DNA of 64,000 bases. It comes from an uncultured Ureaplasma sp. (GTDB lineage Bacteria > Bacillota_I > Bacilli_A > Mycoplasmatales > Mycoplasmoidaceae). Positions 43,642 to 54,161 of the stretch are shown piece after piece; positions within the stretch are counted from its first letter, which is position 1; every line of letters begins with the position of its first letter. The position numbers and the translations under genes are program-made. Under the pieces are notes generated by a model. It was not told where the DNA came from. It worked only from the letters and a program-made list of their open reading frames with translations, and did not search any database. The DNA lies in the NCBI GenBank assembly GCA_947039545.1, contig CAMQZA010000002.1, positions 1-64,000 of the forward strand, read 5' to 3'.

Positions 43642-45270
43642 ATGTCTTCAAAAATAAATAATTATTCAGAAATAATTAAAGAAAAAATAAAAAATTACTC
43701 AAATACTCCTACATTAAAAGAAGAAGGTATTGTTATCTCTTTAGGTGATGGTATTGTTCATGCTTCTGGGCTTGATAATGTGATGTTAAATGAAATTGTT
43801 ATTTTTGAAAACGGTTCAGAAGGATTAGTTTTAAATCTTGAAGAAGATGTTGTTTATATTGTTATGTTAGGTAAATTTAGCGATATTAAAGAAAAAAGTA
43901 TTGTTAAGAGAACTAAAAAAATTATTTCAGTTCCTGTTGGTGATGAACTATTAGGTAGAGTTATTAATTCAGTAGGTTTTGCTATTGATGGTAAAGATGA
44001 TATTAAATCTAAAATATATATGCCAATTGAAAGAGTAGCACCAGGTGTTATGACAAGAAAATCAATTGATTCTCCATTAGAAACAGGTATATTGGCTATT
44101 GATGCTATTTTACCAATTGGTAAAGGCCAAAGAGAGTTAATTATTGGTGATAGACAAACTGGTAAAACAACTATTGCAATTGATGCAATTATTAACCAAA
44201 AAGGGAAAAATGTTTATTGTGTTTATGTTGCTATTGGTCAAAAAAATTCAACTGTAGCAAATATTAATCGAACTTTATCGATTAATAAATCTTTAGAATA
44301 TACAACAATAGTTTCATCAACAGCATCAGATTTACCTGCATTAAATTATTTAGCTCCATTTACTGGAATAGCTATTGCTGAATATTGAATGAATCAAGGT
44401 AAAGATGTTTTAATTGTTTATGATGATTTAACAAAACATGCTGTTGCTTATAGAACTTTATCTCTTCTATTAAGAAGACCACCGGGTAGAGAAGCTTATC
44501 CTGGGGATATTTTTTACTTACATAGTAGATTATTAGAAAGAGCTTGTAAGTTAAATGAAGAAAATGGTGGTGGTTCTATTACTGCCTTACCAATTATTGA
44601 AACACAAGCTGGTGATATTTCTGCATATATTCCAACAAATGTAATCTCAATTACTGATGGTCAATTATTCATGTTAAGTTCATTATTTAATTCAGGACAA
44701 AGACCAGCTATTGATCCTGGTTTATCTGTATCAAGAGTTGGTGGAAGTGCTCAAATTCCTTGTATAAAAAAAGCATCAAGTTCTTTAAAACTAATTTTGG
44801 CTAATTATAACGAATTAGAATCTTTTAGTCAATTTGGTGCTGATTTAGATATCCAAACAAAGAAAATTCTTGATTATGGAAAAAGAATTGTTGAAATGAT
44901 TAAACAAGATGAAAATAAACCTTATGATCAAATTGATGAAACTGTATTATTATTATTAATAAAATATGAATTTATTAATTTTATTCCAATTGAAGAAATC
45001 AAAGATTTTAGAGAAAATGCTATTAATTATTTCTCTAAAAATGAGTTAAATATTAAAAAATATTTAATAAAAAATAAAGATTATGATGATGATTTCGTTA
45101 ATGCTTTTAAATATGTAGCAAAAACATTTATTCAAGAAGAAATAAAAACTTTTGATAATTATATTTATCCTGAAACAGTAAAAGTTGAATATTTAACAAA
45201 AACTGATGAAGAGAAAGAAAAATATTTAAAATTAAAGAATAGTTTTAAGGTTAATGATGCAGGAAAATAG
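43642..45270 (+). CDS. atpA: ATP synthase subunit alpha
   Basis: 542 residues; usual length is 500-515, the surplus being a C-terminal tail (from about 505). Walker [14 protein letters not shown] and [21 protein letters not shown] with the conserved Arg are clear. A TGA Trp is at 44386-44388. Alpha alternates with beta in the F1 hexamer and carries non-catalytic nucleotide sites. A GAGGAAA site precedes the ATG. The end overlaps an extra membrane-protein gene not seen in the standard operon. Confidence 0.96.
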
Positions 45271-45736
45271 TCAAGTTACTTGATTAAAAAGAGAATTCGA
45301 TAAAAAACTAATCAACAAATTAATTATTGCTGGTGTTTTTTTCATTATCTCTCTTATTATTTTTATTATTTCAACTATCTATATAACTATTGCTTATAAT
45401 GATAATTTTTCTGAAAATTATAAGCTATATCAAACACTTGTAGCAAATCCTGAACTTATAGGTCCTAATGATTATGATAGTAAAGATTTAATAAGACTAG
45501 GTCCTGATATGTATACTTGAAAGCAAATTTCTCGTTTTTCAACACCTGGTAATGGTTCTTGAGCTTATATTACTTTCATTATTTCAATTATTATTATGGC
45601 TCCAACAATGGTTTTTATTGTTTTATTCTTTCTTATTAATTTCTTTCCAATTGATTGAGATAAAAGAAAAGAAAAGAAAGCTCAAAAAAATAAAGTTGAA
45701 ACTGAGACTAGAAGATTAACTAAGGTAGGTAATTAA
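45254..45736 (+). CDS. Two-helix membrane protein inserted between atpA and atpG
   Basis: 160 residues (159 from the second ATG at 45257). N-terminal part basic, helix 1 at about 22-46 ([23 protein letters not shown]), a 55-residue loop rich in Asp, Pro and Tyr ([18 protein letters not shown]), helix 2 at about 106-130 ([22 protein letters not shown]) and a basic C-terminal tail. Both ends should be cytoplasmic. It overlaps atpA by 17 bases and ends 2 bases before atpG, so it is made with the ATP synthase. No known F1Fo subunit has this shape and the standard order is atpA-atpG. A role in anchoring or assembly is only inference. Confidence 0.75.
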
Positions 45737-45738
45737 TT

Positions 45739-46590
45739 ATGTCTTTAAATCAAATTAAAAGAAAAATAGGTTCTATAAAAACTACTTCAAAAATTACTAA
45801 TGCTATGAAACTTGTTTCTAATGCAAAATTAGTAAAACAAAAAAAAGAATATTTAAAAACTAAAGAATACTTTAATGAGTATTTTAATGTTTTTGGACAA
45901 ATATTATCATTCATTGATTTGGATAATCTATTTAAAATTAATGAAAATGAAGATAATACTCTATGGATTACTATTAATTCTAATATGGGGCTTTGTGGTG
46001 CTTTTAATAATAATATTAATAAATTATTAAAAGAAAATATAAAAGAGAATGATAAGTTAGCTATTTATGGTAATAAAGGTATTAATTATTGAAAAAATAA
46101 TAAAAAACTAAGTGATGATAATCTTTTATCATTTATGGGTCAAAGATATGAAAATCTTTCATATGATACAGTTCAATCTTTATCTTTTAAAATATGAAAG
46201 ATGTTTATTAAAACAAAAGAAATTAATAAAATTAAATTAGTTTATTCAAAATTTGTTAATGCAATGACATTTGTTCCTGAAATTATTAATATATTCCCAT
46301 TTGATCCGAGTAAATTAGTTCAAATTGATTTTAAAGAAAATGATTTTGATTTTGAGCCAAATAAAGAAGAAATAATTTATGAATTAATGCCTCAATATAT
46401 AACTAATATTATTTATGGTGCATTCATTGAATCAAAGATAAGTGAAAATGCTTCTAGAAGTAATTCAATGAATACTGCAACTGATAATGCAAATAAAATG
46501 TTAGATGATTATAAAATTAAATATAATAGACAAAGACAAAGTAAAATTACAAGTGAAATTAATGAAATTGTTAGTGGATTTAATTCATAA
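45739..46590 (+). CDS. atpG: ATP synthase subunit gamma
   Basis: 283 residues with TGA Trp at 46090-46092 and 46195-46197. The rotor shaft is recognised by its ends: IKRKIGSIKTTSKITNAMKLVSNAKL at the start and ASRSNSMNTATDNANKMLDDYKIKYNRQRQSKITSEINEIVSG at the C-terminus, both family hallmarks, plus SNMGLCGAFNNNI. Length is normal. It begins 2 bases after the extra membrane-protein gene. Confidence 0.94.
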
Positions 46591-46599
46591 GGAGAATAA

Positions 46600-48015
<1,416 letters not shown>

Positions 48016-48017
48016 AT

Positions 48018-48425
48018 ATGTTAACTAGATTAAAAATTTTTGATTATGAAGGTTTGAAATTTGATGAAGATATAAAATATTTTCAAACAATAACAACATA
48101 TGGACATATAACAATATCAGCAAACCATGTTAATGTAATTGCTAAGATTAATAATTGCACATCTACAATTACACTTGAAGATAATACAAATAAAACTTGT
48201 ATTGTTCTTGATGGTTTAATGTTTACAACAAAAAACGAAATAAAAGTTTTTACAGAATTTTTTGGATTTACTGAAAATATTGATTTTGATAAAATTAATA
48301 ATTCATCAGTAAAATTACAAGATGAATTAAATTCAATAAACAAAGAAAATGAAGATCTTTTTAATGAACTTAATAGAAAGTTACAATTATCTTTAAATAA
48401 AATTGAAGCTAAGAACACAAAATAA
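48018..48425 (+). CDS. atpC: ATP synthase subunit epsilon
   Basis: 135 residues. Small F1 subunit on the rotor foot that can inhibit hydrolysis. The N-terminal beta-sandwich is recognisable (YFQTITTYGHITISANHVNVIAKINNC) and the C-terminal helical arm is present but divergent. Last gene of the atp operon; a terminator follows within 10 bases. Confidence 0.9.
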   Translation: MLTRLKIFDYEGLKFDEDIKYFQTITTYGHITISANHVNVIAKINNCTSTITLEDNTNKTCIVLDGLMFTTKNEIKVFTEFFGFTENIDFDKINNSSVKLQDELNSINKENEDLFNELNRKLQLSLNKIEAKNTK

Positions 48426-48430
48426 TAAAT

Positions 48431-48469
48431 AAAAAAATAAGAGCGGTATAAAACCACTCTTATTTTTTT
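48431..48469 (+). terminator. Intrinsic terminator of the atp operon
   Basis: AAAAAAATAAGAGCGG (48431-48446) pairs with CCACTCTTATTTTTTT (48454-48469) with one C/A mismatch and a 7-base loop, ending in a T run. It also faces the convergent tRNA-His gene and could act on both strands. Confidence 0.82.
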
Positions 48470-48478
48470 ATTTAAAGT

Positions 48479-48556
48479 TGGGGCGACCTACGGGACTCGA
48501 ACCCGCGCATACCTGAGTCACAGTCAGGTGTGTTAACCAACTTCACCAAAGCCGCC
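48479..48556 (-). tRNA. tRNA-His (anticodon GTG)
   Basis: On the minus strand the sequence folds into a full cloverleaf. The acceptor stem GCGGCTT pairs with the 3' strand and an extra encoded 5' G pairs with discriminator C, the mark of tRNA-His. The anticodon arm is CCTGA-CTGTGAC-TCAGG with anticodon GTG, the T arm is GCGGG-TTCGAGT-CCCGT with one G-T pair, and the CCA end is encoded (48481-48479). It stands alone, convergent with the atp operon. Confidence 0.95.
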
Positions 48557-48599
48557 ATAGACAAAAATATTATAAAATTTTTTTTTATATATAAGTGAA

Positions 48600-49337
48600 T
48601 TAATCCTTTAGAGCTAAGTATTTTCTTAAATCTTGAGGTGTTCCAATACCATGCATTTTAGCTTTATCAATAATAATAGCTATTATTTTTTTATTATTTT
48701 TAATAGCATAATTAAAAACGGGGCATAAGTAATATTCATTACCAACTCTATCTAAATTAATTATTTGTTCAATACCGTATTTGATAAAATCAGATCCTTT
48801 TGTTCAAAAATATCAACCACAAATAGCAATATCAGTAATATTTTCTTTTGCTCTTACTTCAATAATTTTATTATTTTCATCAACTCTAACAAATGATCAT
48901 TTGTTAGAGTCCTCTTTATCAAAGCAAAGCATTGATCCGTCTGCATCTTTTGAAAAATGTTCATCTAAATAATCATCAAAATTCATATCAATAATTTGAT
49001 CACAATTAGCTAAAAGAGTTGGAGTTGAATTATTTAACTCATCGAATAAAAAAAGAGCAGTAGCTGTTGTTCCTTCTGTTAAGAGATTAATATATTTAAA
49101 TTTAACTTGATAATTATCTTCAAGGTTTTTTATATCTTCTGAATATATATTTCTAAATTTTTCATTAATAATAATAAAAAAAGAAATATTATATTTTTTT
49201 GAATTGAATCCAATTAGCAATCATTCAAACATTGTTTTACCAAAAAATTTAATAAATGGCTTCAATTCAACAAATTCACTTCCAGAAAATCTAGTTCCTA
49301 AACCACCAGATGGAATTACTATATTAATATTTTTCAT
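48600..49337 (-). CDS. Sugar-phosphate nucleotidyltransferase family protein
   Basis: 245 residues with TGA Trp codons. The start MKNINIVIPSGGLGTRF is the nucleotide-binding signature of the family, followed by ELKPFIKFFGKTMFEWLL, LLTEGTTATALFLFDELN and NCDQIIDMNF (LANCDQ, equivalent to the metal-binding xxD motif). Family members make NDP-sugars or CDP-alcohols from sugar-1-phosphate. It is shorter than typical glucose-1-phosphate nucleotidyltransferases (about 290) and the substrate is unknown. It could supply donors for the two GT2 enzymes in this window. Confidence 0.82.
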
Positions 49338-49461
49338 GTTACTCTTTTCATTCATTTAATTAGTTATTTATATATAATATAAAATTATATTTTATATCTA
49401 TATATTAAAATAAAATATAAGAATATAATTAAAATCTACCTAAGAAAATAATTTTTAATTT

Positions 49462-51006
49462 ATGAAATATAAAAAAAACAAAAATAATATTAAAGAGCAT
49501 AAATTAATTAAAAAATATTTAGAATCAACAAATGAATCTAATAAAGCTTTATCTAAAGTTTATGTTACTCAAAGATTAATTAATTCAAGAAATGATTTTT
49601 CTACTGATATTTATCGGATGAGAAGTGAAAGAAAAGTATTAAACAATCTTTTTAAAAAGACTAGTGAAATTAAGTATTTCATTAAAGTTTATAATAGTGA
49701 TAAACTATTCAAAAAGCCTCTTAATACTATTGTTAATAAAAGAGAAATCAATAGAATAAAAAAAATAATTACCTCTTTTAATTTAAAAAATAATACTTCT
49801 TTAATAAATCAAATTGAGGAAAATATATTAGATATTAATAATGTTATTGATAATTTATATAATTCTAATGATTTTAAAAAAATATTATCACTATCAAAAT
49901 TAGTTTTAAACAATAAAAAGAATTTGACTATTCAGCAATATAAAGATTTATTAAATGAAAAGTTAGTAACTTTAAAAAATAACAATAATACAAAAATTTA
50001 TAAAAAATATTTAAAAGAATTTAAGAATATTTTAAGATATTCAAATTTAAGATCAAAATATTTTATTGAAAATTATATTGATCAAAATTTATCACTAATC
50101 AATAATTTAAATAAACTTATTGGAATATATAATAAAAGATTTTTTGAACTTAAAAAAGAACATAATTTAAATCATCCTTTAGATATTATTATGAGTGAAT
50201 TTGATTTATTAAAATCAAAAAATATTAACTACACAAAAATTATTTATTATTCAACTAAAGATTTAAATACAAAAATAGTTGATAAACCTAGATGTATTAT
50301 TTATTCTATTGATGAAAATAATAAAGTGGTTATTAATCATCTAGATATAAAAAATCTTGAAAATCAAAAATGAGTAACTCTTAGAGAGTTACAATCTATG
50401 GTGAACAAAAAAAAATATATTTTTATTTTAAAACTAACATCTCTAATATTAATGGCAACAGGGCCTGTTTTAATGATTTTACCGGGTCCTCAAGTTATTT
50501 CATGAATTGGTTTTGCTATGTTTTTAGTTTACTATGCTGATTTAATTAAAAAGGTAGTTCCTTTTTTAACTCTATGATGACAAGATCAATTTTTAAAATA
50601 TATGTTTCTATTCAATATATGAAAAGAAAATAGAGAATTAAAAAAAGCATTTAAGCCTGTTGATTATGAAAAAATTAAATCTGAACTTCTACAAGTTGAT
50701 TCGACTTTAACAAAAGATGAAATAAATAATGAAATTAAAAAAATAAAAGATGAAAACATTGCAAATATAAAAATTTACAATATGAGAAAAGATTTAAAAT
50801 CTAAAAATAAAACAAAAAAAAATGATAAAAAATTCTTTGATGATAGTTTTTTTAAAGATGATAGTTTTTTTTATGAACCTTTAAATAAAGATTCAATATT
50901 TCAAAATAATAAAAATGAAGAATCAAAAAGTAAACAAAATGTTGACGCTGAATTTTTAAATAAACAAGATGATTATAAAAATTCAGAAAAAACAAAAAAA
51001 AGTTAA
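49462..51006 (+). CDS. Coiled-coil protein with a PGPGW-like membrane hairpin, unknown function
   Basis: 514 residues. The first 300 are Lys/Asn/Ile-rich and mostly helical. TGA Trp (residue 304) then WVTLRELQSM leads into two close hydrophobic helices (about 318-365) whose turn reads MATGPVLMILPGPQVISWIGFAMFLV, similar to the PGPGW transmembrane hairpin family. The last 130 residues are charged with repeated FDDSFFKDDSFFY elements and look disordered. AT-rich upstream spacer of 124 bases. No orthologue recognised; whether it belongs to the chromosome or to the mobile region downstream is unclear. Confidence 0.65.
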
Positions 51007-51151
51007 CAATGATATAAAGCATTTGATAAATGTCTAGATCTAAACAAACTTGATTAAATAGATAATTCACTATTTGAAAATAATAACTATACTAAATGAA
51101 GCAAAAAGAATTAAAATATTAATAATAGAAATTTAAGGAATAACATTATTT

Positions 51152-51391
51152 ATGGCATCTTATAACTCAGAAATACAAAAGGCTTGAAACAATGCAAAAC
51201 CTTGCTTTTGCAAAGATAAAGATTGTGGTTTAAATGCACATAGACTATGTGTATCATGTAATAAAAAAATGTTATATGGTTCTAATTCAACTAATTTAAC
51301 TCAAATAAATAGTAAATATGCTTGAAAAATAAATTTAAATAATAAAAAAGTTAATGAATGTATGCATGTAAATTGCATAATAAAAAAATAA
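51152..51391 (+). CDS. Cysteine-rich mini-protein, possibly a degenerate HNH-type domain
   Basis: 79 residues with three TGA Trp codons. Eight cysteines: PCFCKDKDCGLNAHRLCVSCNKKM (Cys at 17, 19, 24, 32 and 35) and NECMHVNC near the end, plus a histidine in each group, so zinc binding is likely. The spacing followed by a WKINLNN segment is reminiscent of small HNH nucleases seen in mycoplasma mobile elements, but the HNH core (DH...N...H) is not complete, so activity is doubtful. An AAGGAA site lies before the ATG. Ends in a terminator shared with the next, opposite gene. Confidence 0.65.
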
Positions 51392-51419
51392 CTCTTTAAA
51401 AATTAATTTTTAAAGAGTT
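51390..51419. terminator. Bidirectional intrinsic terminator
   Basis: AACTCTTTAAAAA (51390-51402) pairs perfectly with TTTTTAAAGAGTT (51407-51419) around a 4-base loop, with T runs on both sides. It serves the mini-protein gene (+) and the DUF2188 gene (-), whose stop codon overlaps it. Confidence 0.85.
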
Positions 51420-51654
51420 ATTTTTTATTTTTAAAAGAAATTGTTTCTTGAATACTTCCGTCCATTTTTCTTACAATTATTGTTGCACTAGAATTTTTTG
51501 CAAATTCTTTTGCTTTCTCAACTGCTTCAATTTTTGTTTTTAAAACAGCAGAAGCTTTTTCAGCATTCCCTCTTTTAACTACTCATTCTTTAGTATCTTT
51601 TTTTTGTGATACATAATAAATATTTGTCGGTTTTTTTTTATCGATAATTTCCAT
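51418..51654 (-). CDS. DUF2188 domain protein
   Basis: 78 residues with one TGA Trp. The pattern YYVSQKKDTKEWVVKRGNAEKASAV, then KTKIEAVEKAKEFAKNSSATIIVRKMDGSI matches the small DUF2188 family (strand-helix-strand with the W-V-V-K segment and a final (K/R)-x-D-G-x-I strand). Function of the family is unknown; members are common on mobile DNA and in mollicutes. Its stop lies in the bidirectional terminator at 51390-51419. Confidence 0.82.
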
Positions 51655-51911
51655 GATTTTACTTCTTTTTAAATATAAATTTATGATAAAAAAAGATTCA
51701 TAATATAGATATATATTTACCTAAAAAACTTAAAATAACAAACTAATTTTAACTTAATATTAATTTTATCATTTTTTAAAGAAAATATAATTTTATTATG
51801 TTGAAAAAATGTTAACTTCTTGATATATAGTCAAATTTTGGGATAATAAACATATATTAAGAACAATATAACTAGTAAATAAAGAAATATATATCTATAT
51901 ATTAACCTAAT

Positions 51912-51940
51912 AAAAGCAAACTTTTAAAAGTTTGCTTTTT
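51912..51940 (+). terminator. Orphan terminator-like hairpin
   Basis: AAAAGCAAACTT (51912-51923) pairs with AAGTTTGCTTTT (51928-51939) with a 4-base loop followed by T-rich sequence on the + strand. No coding gene lies upstream on this strand for 250 bases, so it may end a small RNA or be a relic. Confidence 0.6.
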
Positions 51941-52194
51941 CTTATATGCACTATTTTTAACTTTAATAATTCAAGATATATTAAAAATATCAGTAAATAA
52001 AAATGAAAAAAGATATCTTGAAACAATAATTAATTAAATCAATCAAAATCTTAAAAATTAAAAAGTGATATTGAAGAAATTAGCTAATTAATTGGTTGAT
52101 GTTAATCCATAGTATCTTAGAATTATTTTTTACTTTTTAACCAACAAAATTTAAAAAAGAATAGAAATTAATTCAAATATTAAAAAAACATAAT

Positions 52195-52319
52195 GATCCA
52201 AAAAATTTAAAAATGGAACGAAACATCCCAAAAATGGGGTGTACTATGGACCAAAATTCATAGCTGAAGAGTACTTGTATTTTAAATATAAAAGAAATGA
52301 TAAATTAATAAAAATGTAA
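52195..52319 (+). pseudogene. Possible C-terminal gene remnant
   Basis: An open stretch with no start codon reads HPKNGVYYGPKFIAEEYLYF followed by KYKRNDKLIKM and TAA (52317-52319). A stop lies just upstream in the same frame. The residue mix looks protein-like rather than random AT-rich noise. I recognise no family. It may be the end of a lost gene at the border of the mobile region. Confidence 0.3.
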
Positions 52320-52338
52320 TAATTTTTGGAATAAAAAT

Positions 52339-52605
52339 ATGACTGATAAAATAAAAACAATTGAAGAAATTTATCAAAATAACAAAAAAACAAAGGGAAC
52401 AAAGATTAAATTAATTTGATCTTCTTGATCTATTAATAAAAAACTTTTTATTTTTAATCCTTTTATTTTAATTATTTCAATAATTATCTTAATTTGTCCA
52501 ATAAATCAAATAATAAAATTGATATTCCTCTTTATTTATATTACTTTTTCAATACTTCAAGTATTGGTTTATTTTAAAAAAAGAAAAGATAAGAAAAGGG
52601 ATTAA
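52339..52605 (+). CDS. Small membrane protein in the conjugation region
   Basis: 88 residues with two TGA Trp codons. A charged N-terminus is followed by two adjacent hydrophobic helices (about 38-57 and 59-77) and a Lys/Arg-rich tail (FKKRKDKKRD). Upstream TTTTGGAATAAAA gives a weak ribosome site. No family is recognised; small two-helix proteins of this kind are typical of conjugation loci but that is only an inference from position. Confidence 0.5.
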
Positions 52606-52851
52606 AATCCTGAATATTATTTTATAAAATTAGTTAATATCTTTAGATAAAATATCAAATTTAGAATATATTAAACCTTTTTCTAACAAGATTCAAAAAT
52701 AATAATAATTAACAAATAAATTTTAAATGACTTTGTAAATATGATTATGAAATAAAAGTAGAATATTTAAAATACAAAAGAAAAAATTGAATATAGTGAA
52801 TATAATTTATGACTATAAAAATAATTTATACAAAATAAAAGGAGTTTATTT

Positions 52852-53046
52852 ATGATTAATAATCAAAAAATAAATATAAAAAAAACAACAATGAATAACT
52901 TTTTATTAATTAAAAATTGTGTTGAAAAACATAATCAAATTATAAAAAAAGAGATATTAAGATTAAAGAATAGAAAAATAGAATTAATTAAAAATGAATA
53001 TATCTATAAAATAATTTTTACTGATATTATTAGGGATTTAAAATAA
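52852..53046 (+). CDS. Short charged helical protein
   Basis: 64 residues, basic and likely all-helical (LLIKNCVEKHNQIIKKEILR then LKNRKIELIKNEYIYKIIF). A very good AAAGGAG site sits 7 bases before the ATG, which supports real expression. The stop overlaps the next gene's ATG (TAATG), so it is coupled to the following membrane protein. Function unknown. Confidence 0.6.
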   Translation: MINNQKINIKKTTMNNFLLIKNCVEKHNQIIKKEILRLKNRKIELIKNEYIYKIIFTDIIRDLK

Positions 53047-53456
53047 TGAATACTTTAATAAATATAACAAATATCACTACTATGGCAGCCATTCAACCTG
53101 GTTGAGGTGGGTTTTTATTCGGACCACAAATAATGAAATTAATAACAGAAAATTTTGGATTAGATAATTTAGGACAAAGTTTAACGAATGGTTTAGGAAT
53201 TCTTCTAGGAATTTTAGATATTGCCTTCGTTCTTGGTTTAGTAGCATCAATATTATTATTAGGTTTTAATTTTGTTAAATATGGATTAAAACAAATTAAG
53301 AAAAATAGTGATGAAACATCAAAGGAAACTCAAATTCAATGAAAAAAAGATTTAAAAGAATCTATGAAAGGGGTTTTATGAATATTTCTACCATTATTTG
53401 TATTACCTCTATTATTAATGGTTTTACCAATAATTATTGCATCTGCTCAAACTTAA
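53046..53456 (+). CDS. Two-helix membrane protein, candidate VirB2/pilin-like subunit
   Basis: 136 residues. A Trp/Gly-rich N-terminal part (QPGWGGFLFGPQIM) precedes an amphipathic stretch, helix 1 at about 54-78 (LGILLGILDIAFVLGLVASILLLG), a polar loop with KQIKKNSDETSKE, and helix 2 at about 112-133 (GVLWIFLPLFVLPLLLMVLP). The size, the two helices with a short polar loop and its place before the VirB6-like gene fit a VirB2/TrbC-type subunit, but sequence alone cannot prove it. Translation is coupled to the upstream gene. Confidence 0.55.
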
Positions 53457-53465
53457 AAAGTAAAT

Positions 53466-53496
53466 AATAAATACTCCTAAAATATGAGTATTTATT
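53466..53496. terminator. Intrinsic terminator between convergent genes
   Basis: AATAAATACTC (53466-53476) pairs perfectly with GAGTATTTATT (53486-53496) around a 9-base loop; T-rich sequence follows on both strands. It separates the two-helix protein gene (+) from the LRR-like gene (-). Confidence 0.75.
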
Positions 53497-53507
53497 TATA
53501 TTTATTT

Positions 53508-54086
53508 TTAAATTGGATCTTGATTAGCTGTATCATAAATTCCATATCATTCAATATTATCAAATTGATGTGTAACCAGACCTAATTTTATAGGTGTGGA
53601 AGCATGTCTATATCTTTCAGGCATATGTACAATTAAATTTGGATTTGTAGATCCAAATGTTCCATATCTTCCTGAACTACTTTTTCATTCTATATTCATT
53701 TTTATATCAGGAATAATTATTTCTTCAATAGTTGAATGAGAATTTAATCCTCCATATCTGATTATTAAATTAGAATCTGCAGGTATTATTATTTTTTTTA
53801 AGTTTTTTATTTCTTTAATTGTAAAAGCATTAAATCCTATTTCACGAATATCGTATTCTTTAAAATCAGCTGGGGTTAATTCTGTTTTATTTTCTCATGG
53901 TCCAGTGAATAATCATTTGGAAAATCTGGTATCTAGTATGTTAAGTGTTGGAGGAGATTGTGGTTTATTTCCATTAGATAAAGCTAGTATTGGAACAACA
54001 ATTACTGTTGGAATAACTATTAATGCACTAGTAATACCAATTGTTCATCATAAAATTTTTTTAGATTTATTTGTTAATTTTTTCAT
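53508..54086 (-). CDS. Exported protein with BspA-type leucine-rich repeat remnants
   Basis: 192 residues. An N-terminal basic segment and hydrophobic helix (about 12-35) give a signal or anchor. Then come LRR_5/BspA-like units: FTIKEIKNLKKIIIPADSNL and STIEEIIIPDIKMNIEWKSS, where a short I-xx-I-xxL-xx-IxIP pattern recurs. BspA-like proteins are surface proteins, expanded in several mycoplasmas. It is the only gene on the minus strand within the conjugation region and splits the two-helix gene from the VirB6-like gene, so it is probably an independent cargo gene. Confidence 0.65.
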
Positions 54087-54161
54087 ATAAGAACCTTTTA
54101 CATAATATTTCAATATTAATATTAACAAAATAAAATGCAATTTTTGCAAGAAAGGAAAAAA

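Larger units (their letters stand above)
51655..52338. other. 684-base AT-rich spacer without an intact gene
   Basis: I find no complete gene. It holds the upstream region of the DUF2188 gene, a terminator-like hairpin (51912-51940) with no gene before it on the + strand, and a short open fragment near 52195-52319. No tRNA, known RNA family or direct-repeat border was recognised. It marks the change from chromosome-like genes to the conjugation region. Confidence 0.6.

Noticed and set aside
52224-52241. Short hairpin CATCCCA/TGGGGTG
   Set aside because: A seven-pair stem with a G-T pair and no T run; too weak to call a terminator or regulatory element.
54135-54161. Upstream ATG as start of the VirB6-like gene
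   Set aside because: No ribosome site before it, whereas ATG 54162 has AGAAAGGAA at good spacing.
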